64,000 nucleotides of DNA. Origin: Oscillatoria sp. SIO1A7. GTDB taxonomy: Bacteria; Cyanobacteriota; Cyanobacteriia; Cyanobacteriales; Laspinemataceae. The notes below the pieces were generated by a model, which made no database searches, was not told the origin of the DNA, and worked only from the letters and a program-made list of their open reading frames with translations. The position numbers were made by a program, and so were the translations under genes. Each line of letters opens with the position of its first letter. The first letter of the stretch is position 1. The stretch covers positions 62,001 through 126,000 of the forward strand of contig JAAHFN010000023.1 in the NCBI GenBank assembly GCA_010672965.1, given 5' to 3'. Shown in pieces: positions 49,377 to 58,670 of this stretch.

Positions 49377-50621
49377 CTATTTCTTGCCCGCGCCTCTAAC
49401 ATTCGATCGCCCTGCATTCACCAGAGGATTGCCAACATCAAAGTAATCTTCCATCCAAAGGTCGCCGAGTTGAGCCCCATTATCTATAAAGTCTTTAACT
49501 CCTGGCATATCGGCAGTTCGCTTTGCTTGAGTATAACCATCTTCATCTCGGTATAGTACCCAAAGTTCTTCTGGCCTGAGACTATTGACAAAGAACGGAG
49601 AATGAGTCGTCACCATCATTTGAGTTCTGGCCGATGCGATGCGACATTCTTCGGCAATTTCTTGGAGCAAGCGGGGATGTAGATGATTTTCAGGTTCCTC
49701 AATCCCCACCAACTGGGGAGGATCTGGGTCATAGAGAACGCTGAGATAAGCCAGCATTTTGAGGGTGCCATCGGAGGCAAATTTAGCCAGAATCGGTTGG
49801 GAAAAGGGAGCATCTTTTACCTGCAAGAGCAGCCGCCCGTCCCGCATTATCTCTGCCTCGACCTTTTCCAGTTGGGGCACTCGCTCGGATAGAGTTTGCA
49901 GAATGCTATGCAGCTGTAGGGGATGTTGTTCTTTGAGGTACTGAATCACATTCGGCAGGTTATCTCCACTAGCCGATAACCGTTCTTGCGGACCGGCTTC
50001 GGGAACCCCCCGCGTATTGTCGGCACTTAAATAGGACATATACCAATCAGCGATGAACTGGCGCAGAGCGCTGACCCGAGGATGCTTGGCAAACTGACCC
50101 AGAGTATTGACAGCGAGCATTTCTGGTGAAGCCAACTCTTCCTTAATTCGCTCGTCTTGTTTTTCTGGCATTTCGCCAGTAAAGACTCGTCCCCTTCCTT
50201 TTTTAAAATCAAGAAATCGGAAAGATCCGCCATTTGAGCCTCGCCTCCATTGGAGCCATTCTTCAGCAACGTAGGGTCGGTTCAAACTTTCATCAATGGC
50301 TAGATGATAAGTAATAATTGGCTGCTTGGGTTTTTCGCGATACTTTAGCTCGAATACAATTGGCCCAGATGCGTCGCGGCTGCGCAGTTCTCTAAATCTG
50401 CCTCGCTTGTCCCAGGCTTTTCGCAAGCCGACCGAGAAGCATTCCGAGAGAAAAGCAAATACATCAAAGATAGTAGATTTGCCGCTACCATTCGGACCGA
50501 GAAAGACAGTTAAGGGGGTAATTTTCTTGAGTTCTAGGTTGCGTAGAGCGCGGTAATTCTCTACTTTCAGGTATTCAATGCGGGGAATGCTTTTTCTGGG
50601 AGACTGCTGTTTGTGGCTCAT
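49377..50621 (-). CDS. AAA ATPase (OLD/RecF-like), defence-type
   Basis: This 414-residue ABC/SMC-type ATPase has a Walker [21 protein letters not shown] at 41-60, a signature-like [20 protein letters not shown], Walker [21 protein letters not shown] and a switch His in [20 protein letters not shown]. The N-terminus ([20 protein letters not shown]) is the usual AAA_15/AAA_21 start. There is no nuclease domain; that would be expected from the DUF4276 partner downstream, as in two-gene systems such as PARIS (AriA ATPase plus AriB TOPRIM). It would sense phage components and activate the partner. ATG 50621. Confidence 0.88.
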   Translation of the reverse strand: MSHKQQSPRKSIPRIEYLKVENYRALRNLELKKITPLTVFLGPNGSGKSTIFDVFAFLSECFSVGLRKAWDKRGRFRELRSRDASGPIVFELKYREKPKQPIITYHLAIDESLNRPYVAEEWLQWRRGSNGGSFRFLDFKKGRGRVFTGEMPEKQDERIKEELASPEMLAVNTLGQFAKHPRVSALRQFIADWYMSYLSADNTRGVPEAGPQERLSASGDNLPNVIQYLKEQHPLQLHSILQTLSERVPQLEKVEAEIMRDGRLLLQVKDAPFSQPILAKFASDGTLKMLAYLSVLYDPDPPQLVGIEEPENHLHPRLLQEIAEECRIASARTQMMVTTHSPFFVNSLRPEELWVLYRDEDGYTQAKRTADMPGVKDFIDNGAQLGDLWMEDYFDVGNPLVNAGRSNVRGAGKK

Positions 50622-50862
50622 GGCTTAATCGATCGCCTTGGGATGGCTCGAATATTTTTAGTTTAGCATCAAGGAGGCTGCAAGATAGGCAACCGGAGCG
50701 TGATGGCGGCATTACAATGCTGCTATTGTCTGGTACGGATACAGCCCAATACTCCCGAAGGAGAATACCCTATCAATCCAGGATATATAGTAGATGAATA
50801 GATAAGTAGATTAGGACTTATATCAGATCCGTTTAATCGCCCTAAAAAAAAGTCAAGTCCTG

Positions 50863-50924
50863 CGTAGGACGGGCGTCCCGCCTGTCCCTTATAGCGGGAG
50901 GGACAGGCGGGACGCCCGTCCTAC
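50863..50924. repeat. Long hairpin repeat (GTAGGACGGGCGTCCCGCC)
   Basis: CGTAGGACGGGCGTCCCGCC plus TGTCCC pairs perfectly with the complementary half after TTATAGCGGGA. The same unit (with AGGACAGGCGGGACGCCTG) occurs twice at 60285-60300 and 60456-60522 and once near 3479-3500. It is a dispersed intergenic repeat and may act as a terminator. Confidence 0.85.
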
Positions 50925-51006
50925 GGAATCTTAGAACGAATAATCCCTGCCTTCCAGGAGGGGAGGGGAGTGCCCAATGCCCCATGCCCCATGCCCAATT
51001 AAAATA

Positions 51007-52236
51007 ATGCGCGTTTTACAAATCATCCCCTCTATTGCTTTAGTTTATGGCGGTCCGAGCCAAATGGTGCTGGAGCTGTCACGATCGCTCGCCCAGCAAG
51101 GAGTTGAAGTAACAATTCTAACTACTAATGCTAACGGCGATGCCGGTCAGCCACCTTTGGACGTTCCTTTAGACCGACTCGTGACAAAAAATGGCTATAA
51201 AATTCGCTATTTTCCCTGCGCTCCATTTAGACGCTATAAATTTTCTCTTGGTTTGGTGCGCTGGCTGAATCAGCATGCCGGAGAATACGACCTCGCTCAT
51301 CTCCACGCTCTATTTTCGCCGGTTATTTCTGCTGCGGCTACGGTAGCTAAAGTACGGAATCTGCCCTATATTCTGCGACCATTGGGTACTCTCGATCCCG
51401 CCGACTTGCGCAAGAAAAAGCAACTCAAGCAAATTTATGCGGCGGTCTGGGAGCGAGGGAATATTGCCGGTGCAGCGGCGCTTCATTTTACTAGCACTCA
51501 GGAGGCTAAGGTTTCTGAAAGGTTTGGGCTCAAAACTCGCGATTTAGTAATTCCCTTAGGAGTCGATGCCGATAGTCTGGATAGTAGGGAGCGATCGCCA
51601 GGAGTTTCCGCCAATGAGTCCGCAGGCGATCGCACTCTAGCGCCAGAAACTGCAAGAGAGCGACTCGGCATTCCTCGCGATCGCCCCCTAGTCTTATTTT
51701 TATCTCGGATAGAACCGAAAAAAGGACTTTCCTTGTTATTCCCAGCCTTGGAGCAGTTGTTGGCAGAGGGATTAGATTTTCATTTTGTCCTAGCCGGCAG
51801 CAATCCTCAAGATCCCGAGTACGAGAGCAAGATGCGATCGCAAATCCAAGCATCGCCCCTAGCCAGCCGTACCTCCATAACTGGTTTCGTCACCGGCGCT
51901 TTTAAAGCATCTTTATTGCGAGAAGCAGATCTATTTGTATTGCCATCGTTTTACGAAAATTTTGGCATTGCCGTGGCAGAAGCAATGGCGGCGGTAACTG
52001 CAGTCTGCATTTCTCGGGGAGTCTATATCTGGGAAGATGTCCGGGATGCAAGCGCCGGTTGGGTCTGCGATACCGAGGTCGATTCTTTAGTTGGCATACT
52101 TCGAGAAGCTATCCAAAATCCAGAGCAATGCCGCCTTCGGGGAATCAATGGTCGAGCCCTCGCCGGTCAAAGTTACAGTTGGCAGGCGATCGGGCAACAA
52201 ACAATTCAAGCCTATCGGGAAATTCTAGGAAGGTAG
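51007..52236 (+). CDS. hpsP: GT4-family glycosyltransferase, HpsP-like
   Basis: This 409-residue GT-B enzyme starts at ATG 51007 (MRVLQIIPSIALVYGGPSQM VLELSRSLA); the longer open frame begins in an ATGCCCC repeat. AHLHALFSPVISAAATVAKV lies in the acceptor domain. The donor domain has VLFLSRIEPKKGLSLLFPAL and LFVLPSFYENFGIAVAEAMA. A short Ser/Glu-rich insertion (SRERSPGVSANESAGDRTLA) contains two HIP1-type sites and is unusual. It belongs with hpsL, hpsN and hpsO, from which it is separated by the defence insert. Confidence 0.82.
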   Translation: MRVLQIIPSIALVYGGPSQMVLELSRSLAQQGVEVTILTTNANGDAGQPPLDVPLDRLVTKNGYKIRYFPCAPFRRYKFSLGLVRWLNQHAGEYDLAHLHALFSPVISAAATVAKVRNLPYILRPLGTLDPADLRKKKQLKQIYAAVWERGNIAGAAALHFTSTQEAKVSERFGLKTRDLVIPLGVDADSLDSRERSPGVSANESAGDRTLAPETARERLGIPRDRPLVLFLSRIEPKKGLSLLFPALEQLLAEGLDFHFVLAGSNPQDPEYESKMRSQIQASPLASRTSITGFVTGAFKASLLREADLFVLPSFYENFGIAVAEAMAAVTAVCISRGVYIWEDVRDASAGWVCDTEVDSLVGILREAIQNPEQCRLRGINGRALAGQSYSWQAIGQQTIQAYREILGR

Positions 52237-52288
52237 TTTGGAGATAGACGCACGATATGCTTTTTTTGTATAAAAAATTATATCCTTC

Positions 52289-53350
52289 ATGGAAATTGAC
52301 ATTATGCTCAATTGGAAACCCAGATCGCTAGTAAAGCTAGTAACTCTAGTTTTGGCGATCGCGCTGTTTTGGATGCCCATCGCTCCAGCCTACGCTTTTG
52401 TCAAGGTTGATGGAATTTTTGTTGCCGGTCAAGCTTGTGAGGCTCTGCAATCCATAAAAAAGGGAACCAACCCTGGAGAAGTCACCTTAGTTCCAGACAT
52501 GGCTTATGAGGTTACGGGGCAAAACAAACCCCAGCCCAGCCATTATCAAGTTCGAGTTAAAGGGGTAAATTCCCCGCGTTGGGTTCCAGTAGAATGCGGT
52601 CGGCTATTTACAAACTGTTCCCAATCTAGTGATGTTGGCCAGCAAACCCAACCGGAAACAGAACCAAAGCCTCCAGCTCCCAACACCGTCTCGACTGACA
52701 ATCTCCTAGCCATCAGTTGGCAGCCCTCCTTCTGCGAAACTCACCAGGATAAGACTGAGTGCCAGAGCCAAGACGCCAGCGACTTTGATGCAAAACATTT
52801 CACCTTGCACGGACTTTGGCCTCAACCAAGGGGCAAAGAATATTGCGGCCTGCCCTATGATTTCCCCAAGAAACCTTGGTCTAGTCAACCCGATTTTGAT
52901 AGCGAGCTTGATGATGAGACTTTGGCTCTACTAGAAGATGGACGACGGATGCCGGGGGTAGAATCTTTCTTGCATCGCCATGAATGGTACAAACATGGAA
53001 CCTGCTACAATCCTCAGTCGGAGCAGCCAGAGGAGGAATATTTTGAAGAATCATTAGCTTTGTTGAAACAAATCAATGATTCCTCAGTGCAAGATTTGTT
53101 TGCAAGCCTAATTGGACAAACAGTCAGCTTGACTGAAATTCAGGAAGCCTTCGATGCAGACTTTGGCCCAGGAGCGGGCGAAAAGGTCAACCTGCTATGC
53201 GATCGCGAAGGTCGGATTAGCGAACTCTGGATCAATTTGGCTGGAGATATTAAGCCCGATACCCCCATCTCAGAGCTGTTGGAAACAGCGAAGGATGCAG
53301 AGAGTAAATGTCAGAGCGGACTAATCGATCCCGTGGGTTTTAGTAGTTAA
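52289..53350 (+). CDS. Secreted RNase T2-family ribonuclease
   Basis: This 353-residue protein has an N-terminal signal peptide (LVKLVTLVLAIALFWMPIAP then AYAF). A ~70-residue N-terminal module (VDGIFVAGQACEALQSIKKG, VPDMAYEVTG, a Cys pair) precedes the catalytic domain. That domain has LAISWQPSFCETHQ, the CAS I motif HFTLHGLWPQPRGKEYCG and CAS II SFLHRHEWYKHGTCYNPQ, with the two catalytic histidines and pairs of disulphide Cys. RNase T2 enzymes degrade RNA in the periplasm or outside the cell for phosphate scavenging. An ATG five codons later (52304) is an equal candidate start. An inverted repeat follows at 53361. Confidence 0.93.
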   Translation: MEIDIMLNWKPRSLVKLVTLVLAIALFWMPIAPAYAFVKVDGIFVAGQACEALQSIKKGTNPGEVTLVPDMAYEVTGQNKPQPSHYQVRVKGVNSPRWVPVECGRLFTNCSQSSDVGQQTQPETEPKPPAPNTVSTDNLLAISWQPSFCETHQDKTECQSQDASDFDAKHFTLHGLWPQPRGKEYCGLPYDFPKKPWSSQPDFDSELDDETLALLEDGRRMPGVESFLHRHEWYKHGTCYNPQSEQPEEEYFEESLALLKQINDSSVQDLFASLIGQTVSLTEIQEAFDADFGPGAGEKVNLLCDREGRISELWINLAGDIKPDTPISELLETAKDAESKCQSGLIDPVGFSS

Positions 53351-53360
53351 AAGAAAGCTG

Positions 53361-53408
53361 TAGGGTGTCGGGAAGTATGAAATACTACACCCTACACCCG
53401 ACACCCTA
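53361..53408. terminator. Bidirectional hairpin between converging genes
   Basis: TAGGGTGTCGGG and CCCGACACCCTA enclose a 24-base spacer that itself contains TAGGGTGT-type repeats. It lies between the RNase T2 gene and the converging 53413-53979 gene. T-runs are short. Confidence 0.6.
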
Positions 53409-53412
53409 GTTA

Positions 53413-53979
53413 TTATTTTATTTCTAGCTTACCTAAGACAATTAGACTTTCCAAATCTTCTAAGGCTCCGGGCAAATATTGAGATACGATTTCTTTTACC
53501 TTAGCAATTTCAGCGGAGGTCGCAGCTCCCATCATCCGACTCACATCGCTTAAATCTTGGGTTCGAGCCGATTGTAATTTCATTAAGACTAGATATGGTA
53601 AGGCGATAATTGGCAAGCCATTAGGGGAAGTATTGGGAGTCGCGATCGCAACTCTTGCCCAATCCGCATTAGATTCGAGTACGTCGAGGGAAGTGAGATC
53701 GGGTAATTCCCACTGACTCCCTGGTATTGCTAATTCTCCAATCTTTCTACTGCCGGCTTTTTCCAGTTCGGCATAGAGGGAGCGAGCATCCCGAGCTAAA
53801 ACTAAAATATTCAGATCCAAAGTCATCCGTTCTGGCATATAGAGTCTTGTAGCAATACCACCCACCACAACAAAAGACGTCCGATTGACGATCGCTTTGA
53901 TATCTGTCACGGGATAAGTCCAAGTACGTTTTTTGATAAAATCCAGCCCGCTACCAGTACCAGGCCGGACTCTTTTCAT
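53413..53979 (-). CDS. Nucleotidyltransferase-fold protein (188 aa), divergent active site
   Basis: FVVVGGIATRLYMPERMTLD then LNILVLARDARSLYAELEKA has the GG...R.T.DlDi layout of MNT/AbiEii-type nucleotidyltransferases, but the second acidic residue is Asn (LDLN in place of LDLD). PNGLPIIALPYLVLMKLQSA then RTQDLSDVSRMMG is the usual C-terminal helix with the DxxD feature. Such proteins occur as antitoxin/toxin components or stand-alone enzymes that add NMPs. ATG 53979 is chosen; the longer frame starts at TTG. No HEPN partner is seen. The gene stands alone. Confidence 0.7.
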   Translation of the reverse strand: MKRVRPGTGSGLDFIKKRTWTYPVTDIKAIVNRTSFVVVGGIATRLYMPERMTLDLNILVLARDARSLYAELEKAGSRKIGELAIPGSQWELPDLTSLDVLESNADWARVAIATPNTSPNGLPIIALPYLVLMKLQSARTQDLSDVSRMMGAATSAEIAKVKEIVSQYLPGALEDLESLIVLGKLEIK

Positions 53980-54804
53980 AACCAAGCGAATAAATTGTCT
54001 TCGCCCTTATTTGTAGGGAGCGGCTCGGGAAGCCAACAAATACCCGATCGTTGACCCGATCGTTGACCAACGCCGGATCCCCCCAACCCCCCTTAAAAAG
54101 GGGGGCTTAAGACCCTTTTGACTATTGCCCCCCTTTTTAAGCTTTTTAAGGGGGGATCGTCCCCTGGGGCAAAATGGCGAAGGTATTGACTAAGGAACGA
54201 GCATTTATAAATGTCAAGCGCTTATTTGCGTAGTGCTATATTGTGCAAACGCCCCTACGATCGCGGCGGTCCCATGTCCAGACTTATGGAGGTCCACATT
54301 CCAGCAAAGGGGCTAATATTCGCCTGGGCCTTTCATGTCGCCCAATGCTTGCAGGCAAAATAGTAACTTTTGCTACTTTCTCAAAAAAATGGCGGAGAGC
54401 CAGCACTCTCATGGTAAATTAGATGAAATACCAAAAATGCGATCGCAGCTATAGGCCGCCCTTTATAGGCTGTAATCTTGTCAGGCATAAGTGCGGGTAT
54501 TGGCTTAAGGGACGAAGACCATCTAACTGCAAACCAAATTGCTTGCGATCGCGCTCCCGCCTTAGAGAGCCTGGAAAAAGTCTCCCTGAGGGCGATTCGA
54601 GCCCATGTTTCGGTTGCATTCGAGCAATTGCCTTTTAGCGGTTGCGTCTTAGCGGTTGCGTTCTACTGTGCGGTGTGGCTTTGCTTCAAACTCCTAATTT
54701 AGCGGCAAGATTCCCCGAGAGTCTGCCAGTCCTTGCCAGAGAGCGAAACCAGAAAGTGCAACCTCTGCTAAAATACAACCAACAAATACAATCGAATTGG
54801 GCTT

Positions 54805-54842
54805 GAAGAGCGCCTTGGGGAAATTTCTCTAAGGCGCTCTTC
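54805..54842. terminator. Strong stem-loop, 12-bp perfect stem
   Basis: GAAGAGCGCCTT and AAGGCGCTCTTC with loop GGGGAAATTTCTCT; the loop itself can pair GAAATTTC. It is followed by GCATTTCT, a weak T-run. It could end an unannotated short transcript from the 54240-54800 stretch. Confidence 0.5.
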
Positions 54843-54991
54843 GCATTTCTGGGTTTAGGGTGTCGGGTGTCGGGTGTCGGGTGTCGGCAGGATTTTATGC
54901 GTAAGACTAATTCTTTATAAAGCTACACGCAATAATGACCCTTATCCGCCCGAACGGCGCGTTTGTTGCATCTTCCTAGAGAAACGGTATC

Positions 54992-55101
54992 AGGACTTAC
55001 GCATTAACGCTATTGACGGGGCGATAGCAACGCTCTCCCTGGCGGTGCGCGGGGGGATTGCCCCTACAAAACACCACACCTGGATATTTTGCGTAAGTCC
55101 T
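54992..55101. mobile_element. 110-bp element with AGGACTTACGCA inverted ends
   Basis: AGGACTTACGCA and TGCGTAAGTCCT bracket a GC-rich centre including GGGGATTGCCCCTAC. The terminal 12 bases equal those of the IS701-type remnant at 36339-36350, so this may be a non-autonomous relative mobilised by that transposase family. Confidence 0.65.
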
Positions 55102-55204
55102 AGGTATAAGTCTTTAACTCTGAAACCTCAAACCTCAAACCTCAAACCTCAAAACTGAAAACTTAAAACTCAACACTCAAAACTTAAAACTTAACAGCCA
55201 GCCC

Positions 55205-57130
55205 ATGAACTTTCCTCGCCTCCATCCAGATACTGTAGAAGAAGTTAAGGAACGGACAGATATATTAGATGTAGTCTCCGAGCGCGTCGTCCTCAAAAAG
55301 CGAGGCAAAGACTATGTTGGCCTCTGCCCCTTCCACGAAGAAAAGTCCCCCAGCTTTACCGTGAGCCCGAGCAAGAATATGTACTATTGCTTTGGCTGCG
55401 GTGCTGGCGGCAATGCGATTACTTTTCTGAAAGAACTGGATAAACATTCTTTTAGCGAAGTGGTGCTAGACCTGGCCAGACGCTATAGAATTTCGGTCAA
55501 AACTCTGGAACCAGAACAGCGGCAAGAACTGCAGCGCCAGTTGTCTATTCGAGAGCAATTATATGAGATTACGGCTCTAGCGTCGAGTTTTTATCAGCAC
55601 GCTCTGCGTCAAACCCAAGGCGGTCGGGCTCTAGAATATTTAGAATCACAGCGGCAACTGAGCGAGGTGACTATCCAACAGTTTCAATTGGGATACGCAC
55701 CGGGAGGCTGGGAAACACTTTACGGTTATTTGGTGGAACAGAAACGCTACCCAGTGGAATTGGTAGAACAGGCGGGATTGATCGTGCCTAGAAAGTCTGG
55801 TGGCGGTTATTACGATCGCTTCCGAGATAGGCTGATGATTCCCATCCAGGATATCCAAGGGCGGATTATTGGTTTTGGCGGTAGGACTCTGACCGATGAG
55901 CAGCCGAAGTATCTGAATTCCCCGGAAACTCAGCTTTTTGATAAAGGCAAAACTCTGTTTGCTTTGAATAGTGCGAAAAAAGCGATTGTCAAAGAAGACC
56001 AAGCGGTGGTGGTGGAAGGATATTTCGACGCGATCGCCCTGCACGCGGCGGGAATTAGCAATGTGGTTGCTTCTCTGGGAACGGCTCTGAGCAAAAATCA
56101 AGTCCGCCAATTGCTGCGCTACACGGAATCCAAGCAAATTATTTTTAATTTCGATGCGGACGCTGCGGGCATCAAAGCAGCCAAAAGAGCGATTGGCGAA
56201 ATTGCTGATTTGGCCTACAAAGGACAAGTACAACTGCGCATAATCAATATTCCCGATGGCAAAGATGCCGATGATTTTCTCAAAAGCTCCGGTTCTCCAG
56301 AACCATACCGACAGCTTTTGGCTGCTGCTCCTCTCTGGATAGATTGGCAGATGGAGCAAATCTTGGCGGGTCAAAATCTCAAAGAGGGCGATCGCTATCA
56401 GCAAGCTGCCCGAGGAATAGTAGAGCTGCTCCGGGAAATTCAGAATAATAACGGCCTGACTCACTATGTCAACCGCGCTGCGGAACTCTTGAGCCCGGGA
56501 GACGCTCGCCGCTCTCATCTAATTGCTGAAGATTTGCTGCGGCAGATTAAGCGACCCAACCTCCGACCGGGCGCTCCTAAAAATAATAAAAGCTCCGAGC
56601 AAAAAGAACCCGAGCAAATCATAAGCGTTTCCAGCGATCGCGCTCTGTTGGAAAAAGCGGAGACAATTCTACTCCGCATTTACCTCCACTGTCCTCATTA
56701 TCGACAATCTATAGAAAACATCTTAGAAGAAAACGATTTAGATTTCAGCCTTTCAGATCACCGCTTTTTATGGCAGCAAATTTTTAAGCTCCAGCCAGGA
56801 GCTAGTTTATCCGGCGCAGACCTGATTTCTAAGCTGCAAGACCTCTCAGTGGAGTTTCCCGACGCAATTGCTCGGCTCTCTCGCTTATTTTATATAGACG
56901 AGCAGGGCGAGCGGGACATCCAGCGAGGCTCTGAATTAATTCAAGTGGCAGCGGCTGCAATTGAAAGGGTGATGTGCGAAAAACGCTCTCGCTATTTTTT
57001 ACAATACTGGCAGAAAACAGATCCTATTAAGGAACGGGAAAAATGCCAGCTTTATTACCGGGAATTTTTGGCGGCAGAGCAGCGCATTAAAGAGCTGGAC
57101 GAGCAACGGTCATTAAAGAGCTGGCTCTGA
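55205..57130 (+). CDS. dnaG: DNA primase
   Basis: DnaG synthesises RNA primers at the replication fork. The zinc-binding domain reads YVGLCPFHEEKSPSFTVSPS then YYCFGCGAGGNAITFL (C-H-C-C set, residues ~40-64). The RNA polymerase core includes IIGFGGRTL, the TOPRIM EGYFDAIALHAAGISNVVAS with its Glu, and IIFNFDADAAGIKAAKRAI with the Asp pair. The C-terminal helicase-binding region (about 470-640) is helical. The 641-residue length is typical for cyanobacteria. ATG 55205 follows A/C-rich repeats with no obvious ribosome site. Confidence 0.97.
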   Translation: MNFPRLHPDTVEEVKERTDILDVVSERVVLKKRGKDYVGLCPFHEEKSPSFTVSPSKNMYYCFGCGAGGNAITFLKELDKHSFSEVVLDLARRYRISVKTLEPEQRQELQRQLSIREQLYEITALASSFYQHALRQTQGGRALEYLESQRQLSEVTIQQFQLGYAPGGWETLYGYLVEQKRYPVELVEQAGLIVPRKSGGGYYDRFRDRLMIPIQDIQGRIIGFGGRTLTDEQPKYLNSPETQLFDKGKTLFALNSAKKAIVKEDQAVVVEGYFDAIALHAAGISNVVASLGTALSKNQVRQLLRYTESKQIIFNFDADAAGIKAAKRAIGEIADLAYKGQVQLRIINIPDGKDADDFLKSSGSPEPYRQLLAAAPLWIDWQMEQILAGQNLKEGDRYQQAARGIVELLREIQNNNGLTHYVNRAAELLSPGDARRSHLIAEDLLRQIKRPNLRPGAPKNNKSSEQKEPEQIISVSSDRALLEKAETILLRIYLHCPHYRQSIENILEENDLDFSLSDHRFLWQQIFKLQPGASLSGADLISKLQDLSVEFPDAIARLSRLFYIDEQGERDIQRGSELIQVAAAAIERVMCEKRSRYFLQYWQKTDPIKEREKCQLYYREFLAAEQRIKELDEQRSLKSWL

Positions 57131-57460
57131 TATAGCAGTCAGCAGTCAGCTTTCAGCTTTTAGCTCCACGGCGCGCAGGCTGCGCCAACAGCAAGGAGCA
57201 TCAAAGTCTTGCCAGTATAAGAAGAGAGCGTTTTGAAACAGTCCTAACCAATCCGTAGTTGGTGATGTAGGTTGGGTTTCGTTCCTCAACCCAACCTACT
57301 GCTTGCAAAAGTGAAATGCTCCCAAGCCTGATATAGCAGTCAGCAGTCAGCAGTCAGCTTATGCGCCTAAGGCGCGCAGGCTCCGCCAACAGCAAGGCGC
57401 GTCAAAGTCTTGCCAGTATAGGAAGAGAGCGTTTTGAAACAGTCCTAACCAATCCGTAGT
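57128..57460. repeat. 132-bp direct duplication with 201-bp period
   Basis: 57128-57259 and 57329-57460 are related copies: TGATATAGCAGTCAGCAGTC, then GGCGCGCAGGCT, then GAGAGCGTTTTGAAACAGTC to ATCCGTAGT. Between them lies a GGTTGGGTTTCGTTCCTCAA unit of the same family as the element at 16995-17277. The copies directly follow dnaG. Confidence 0.85.
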
Positions 57461-57544
57461 GCTATACAATTTCTGTATGAAGATGCGCTTTATAGCACTA
57501 CGCACTCAGGGAACGGATAATTCAAATCTCGCTCCTTGCTAGTA

Positions 57545-57702
57545 ATATCAAATCCGGTTAAACAGTCATAGTAGGGGCGGTGCCCCCGTGCCCGCCCCAA
57601 ACCAATCGGGGCGTTCGCGAAGCGTCTCCGCTTCTGAGAATCGCGCTCGGGAAAAGCCCCTACAGTACGGTATTTATGAAACAGCTACGCGGATTTGATA
57701 TA
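57545..57702. mobile_element. ATATCAAATCCGG-ended inverted-repeat element
   Basis: ATATCAAATCCGG at the left pairs with CGGATTTGATAT at the right over 12-13 bases. The centre holds GGGGCGG / CCGCCCC type hairpins. A second unit with the same ends lies at 60247-60561. Neither has coding capacity. Confidence 0.7.
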
Positions 57703-57851
57703 ACGGCAAGACTTGTGCTAAAAGCTGACTGCTGATAGCTGACTGCTTACTGCTAGTGCTAAGGGGAAATGTGCGATCGCCTTCTGTAAGAAAAGCTTCT
57801 GTGCGAGAATGGGGTTAATTGTCGATATCTGAATTGGGTAACTAACGAGCG

Positions 57852-58670
57852 ATGACCAAAACTATTGACCGACCTCAAGTCCTCAAGGCCAATGCCAAAC
57901 TATCGCCGAACGATCCCAGCCTACCGCAGCCCCCTCAGTTCGAGAGCCTCGAAGATGAGCGCTTGCATCGCAAACAGCGCCTAGCGGCGGCTTTTCGCCT
58001 CTTTGCCCGCTACGGATTCGACGAAGGTGTCGCCGGACATATCACGGTCCGAGACCCGGAAGTACCGGACCATTTCTGGATTAATCCCTTCGGGATGTAC
58101 TTCGGTCATATCCGAGTTTCTGACTTGGTGCTGATAGACCATAGCGGTGATGTAGTTGTAGGAAATAAACCAGTAAACGCAGCGGGTTTTGCTATCCATT
58201 CCCGCGTCCATCAAGCCAGACCCGACGCGATCGCTGCCGCCCATAGCCATTCTATGTACGGCAAAACCTGGTCAACTCTAGGACGCCTCCTAGATCCCCT
58301 GACCCAGGATGCTTGTGCCTTTTACCAAGACCACGCTATTTTTGAAGACTATACCGGCGTCGTTTTCAGCGCGAGCGAGGGCGATCGCCTGGCTGCGACT
58401 CTCGGAGACAAAAAAGCGATTATTTTGCGCAACCACGGCTTATTGACTGTAGGTCATTCCGTTGACGAAGCAGCCTGGTGGTTTATTGCTATGGATCGCT
58501 GCTGCCAATCTCAGTTAATGGCCGAAGCAGTCGGCAAGCCTATCTCAATCGACCCGGAGATCGCCAGCCTAACTAGCAGTCAAATTGGCGGCCATTACTC
58601 GGGCTGGTTTAACTTCCAGTCACTTTATGACAAGATTGTGCGCGAGGAGCCAGATTTTCTCGAAGAATAA
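57852..58670 (+). CDS. Class II aldolase/adducin family protein
   Basis: This 272-residue metal-dependent class II aldolase fold protein has GFDEGVAGHITVRDPEVPDH (substrate and backbone loop; the usual Asn in EG.xGN is His), FWINPFGMYFGHIRVSDLVL, the zinc His pair IAAAHSHSMYGKTWSTLGRL and the third His in AIILRNHGLLTVGHSVDEAA. Family members cleave phosphorylated sugars such as L-fuculose-1-P or L-ribulose-5-P, or act on non-phosphorylated substrates. The absence of an adjacent kinase and the adducin-like ends leave the substrate open. ATG 57852. Confidence 0.9.
   Translation: MTKTIDRPQVLKANAKLSPNDPSLPQPPQFESLEDERLHRKQRLAAAFRLFARYGFDEGVAGHITVRDPEVPDHFWINPFGMYFGHIRVSDLVLIDHSGDVVVGNKPVNAAGFAIHSRVHQARPDAIAAAHSHSMYGKTWSTLGRLLDPLTQDACAFYQDHAIFEDYTGVVFSASEGDRLAATLGDKKAIILRNHGLLTVGHSVDEAAWWFIAMDRCCQSQLMAEAVGKPISIDPEIASLTSSQIGGHYSGWFNFQSLYDKIVREEPDFLEE

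Larger units (their letters stand above)
53980..55204. other. Intergenic, 1.2 kb, repeats and hairpins
   Basis: A CCCCCCTTAAAAAGGGGGG double inverted repeat lies at 54079-54157. A perfect 12-bp stem GAAGAGCGCCTT/AAGGCGCTCTTC with a 14-base loop is at 54805-54842. Four TGTCGGG heptamers lie at 54858-54886, a 110-bp AGGACTTACGCA-ended element at 54992-55101, and AAACCTC/AAACTTA repeats at 55125-55195. The section 54240-54420 is GC-rich with several short fold-backs and could hold a small RNA, but no known RNA family was recognised. No coding frame is convincing. Confidence 0.5.

Noticed and set aside
54240-54420. GC-rich non-coding stretch considered as 6S, SRP or RNase P RNA
   Set aside because: None of the diagnostic conserved segments of these RNAs is present; kept only as an unassigned structured region.
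54590-54625. T-arm-like sequence (GGGCGATTCGAGCCC) suggesting a tRNA
   Set aside because: No matching acceptor stem, D-arm or anticodon arm can be folded around it.
55646-56518. 290-codon minus-strand ORF opposite dnaG
   Set aside because: It lies wholly antisense to conserved primase sequence and has no ribosome site or family resemblance.
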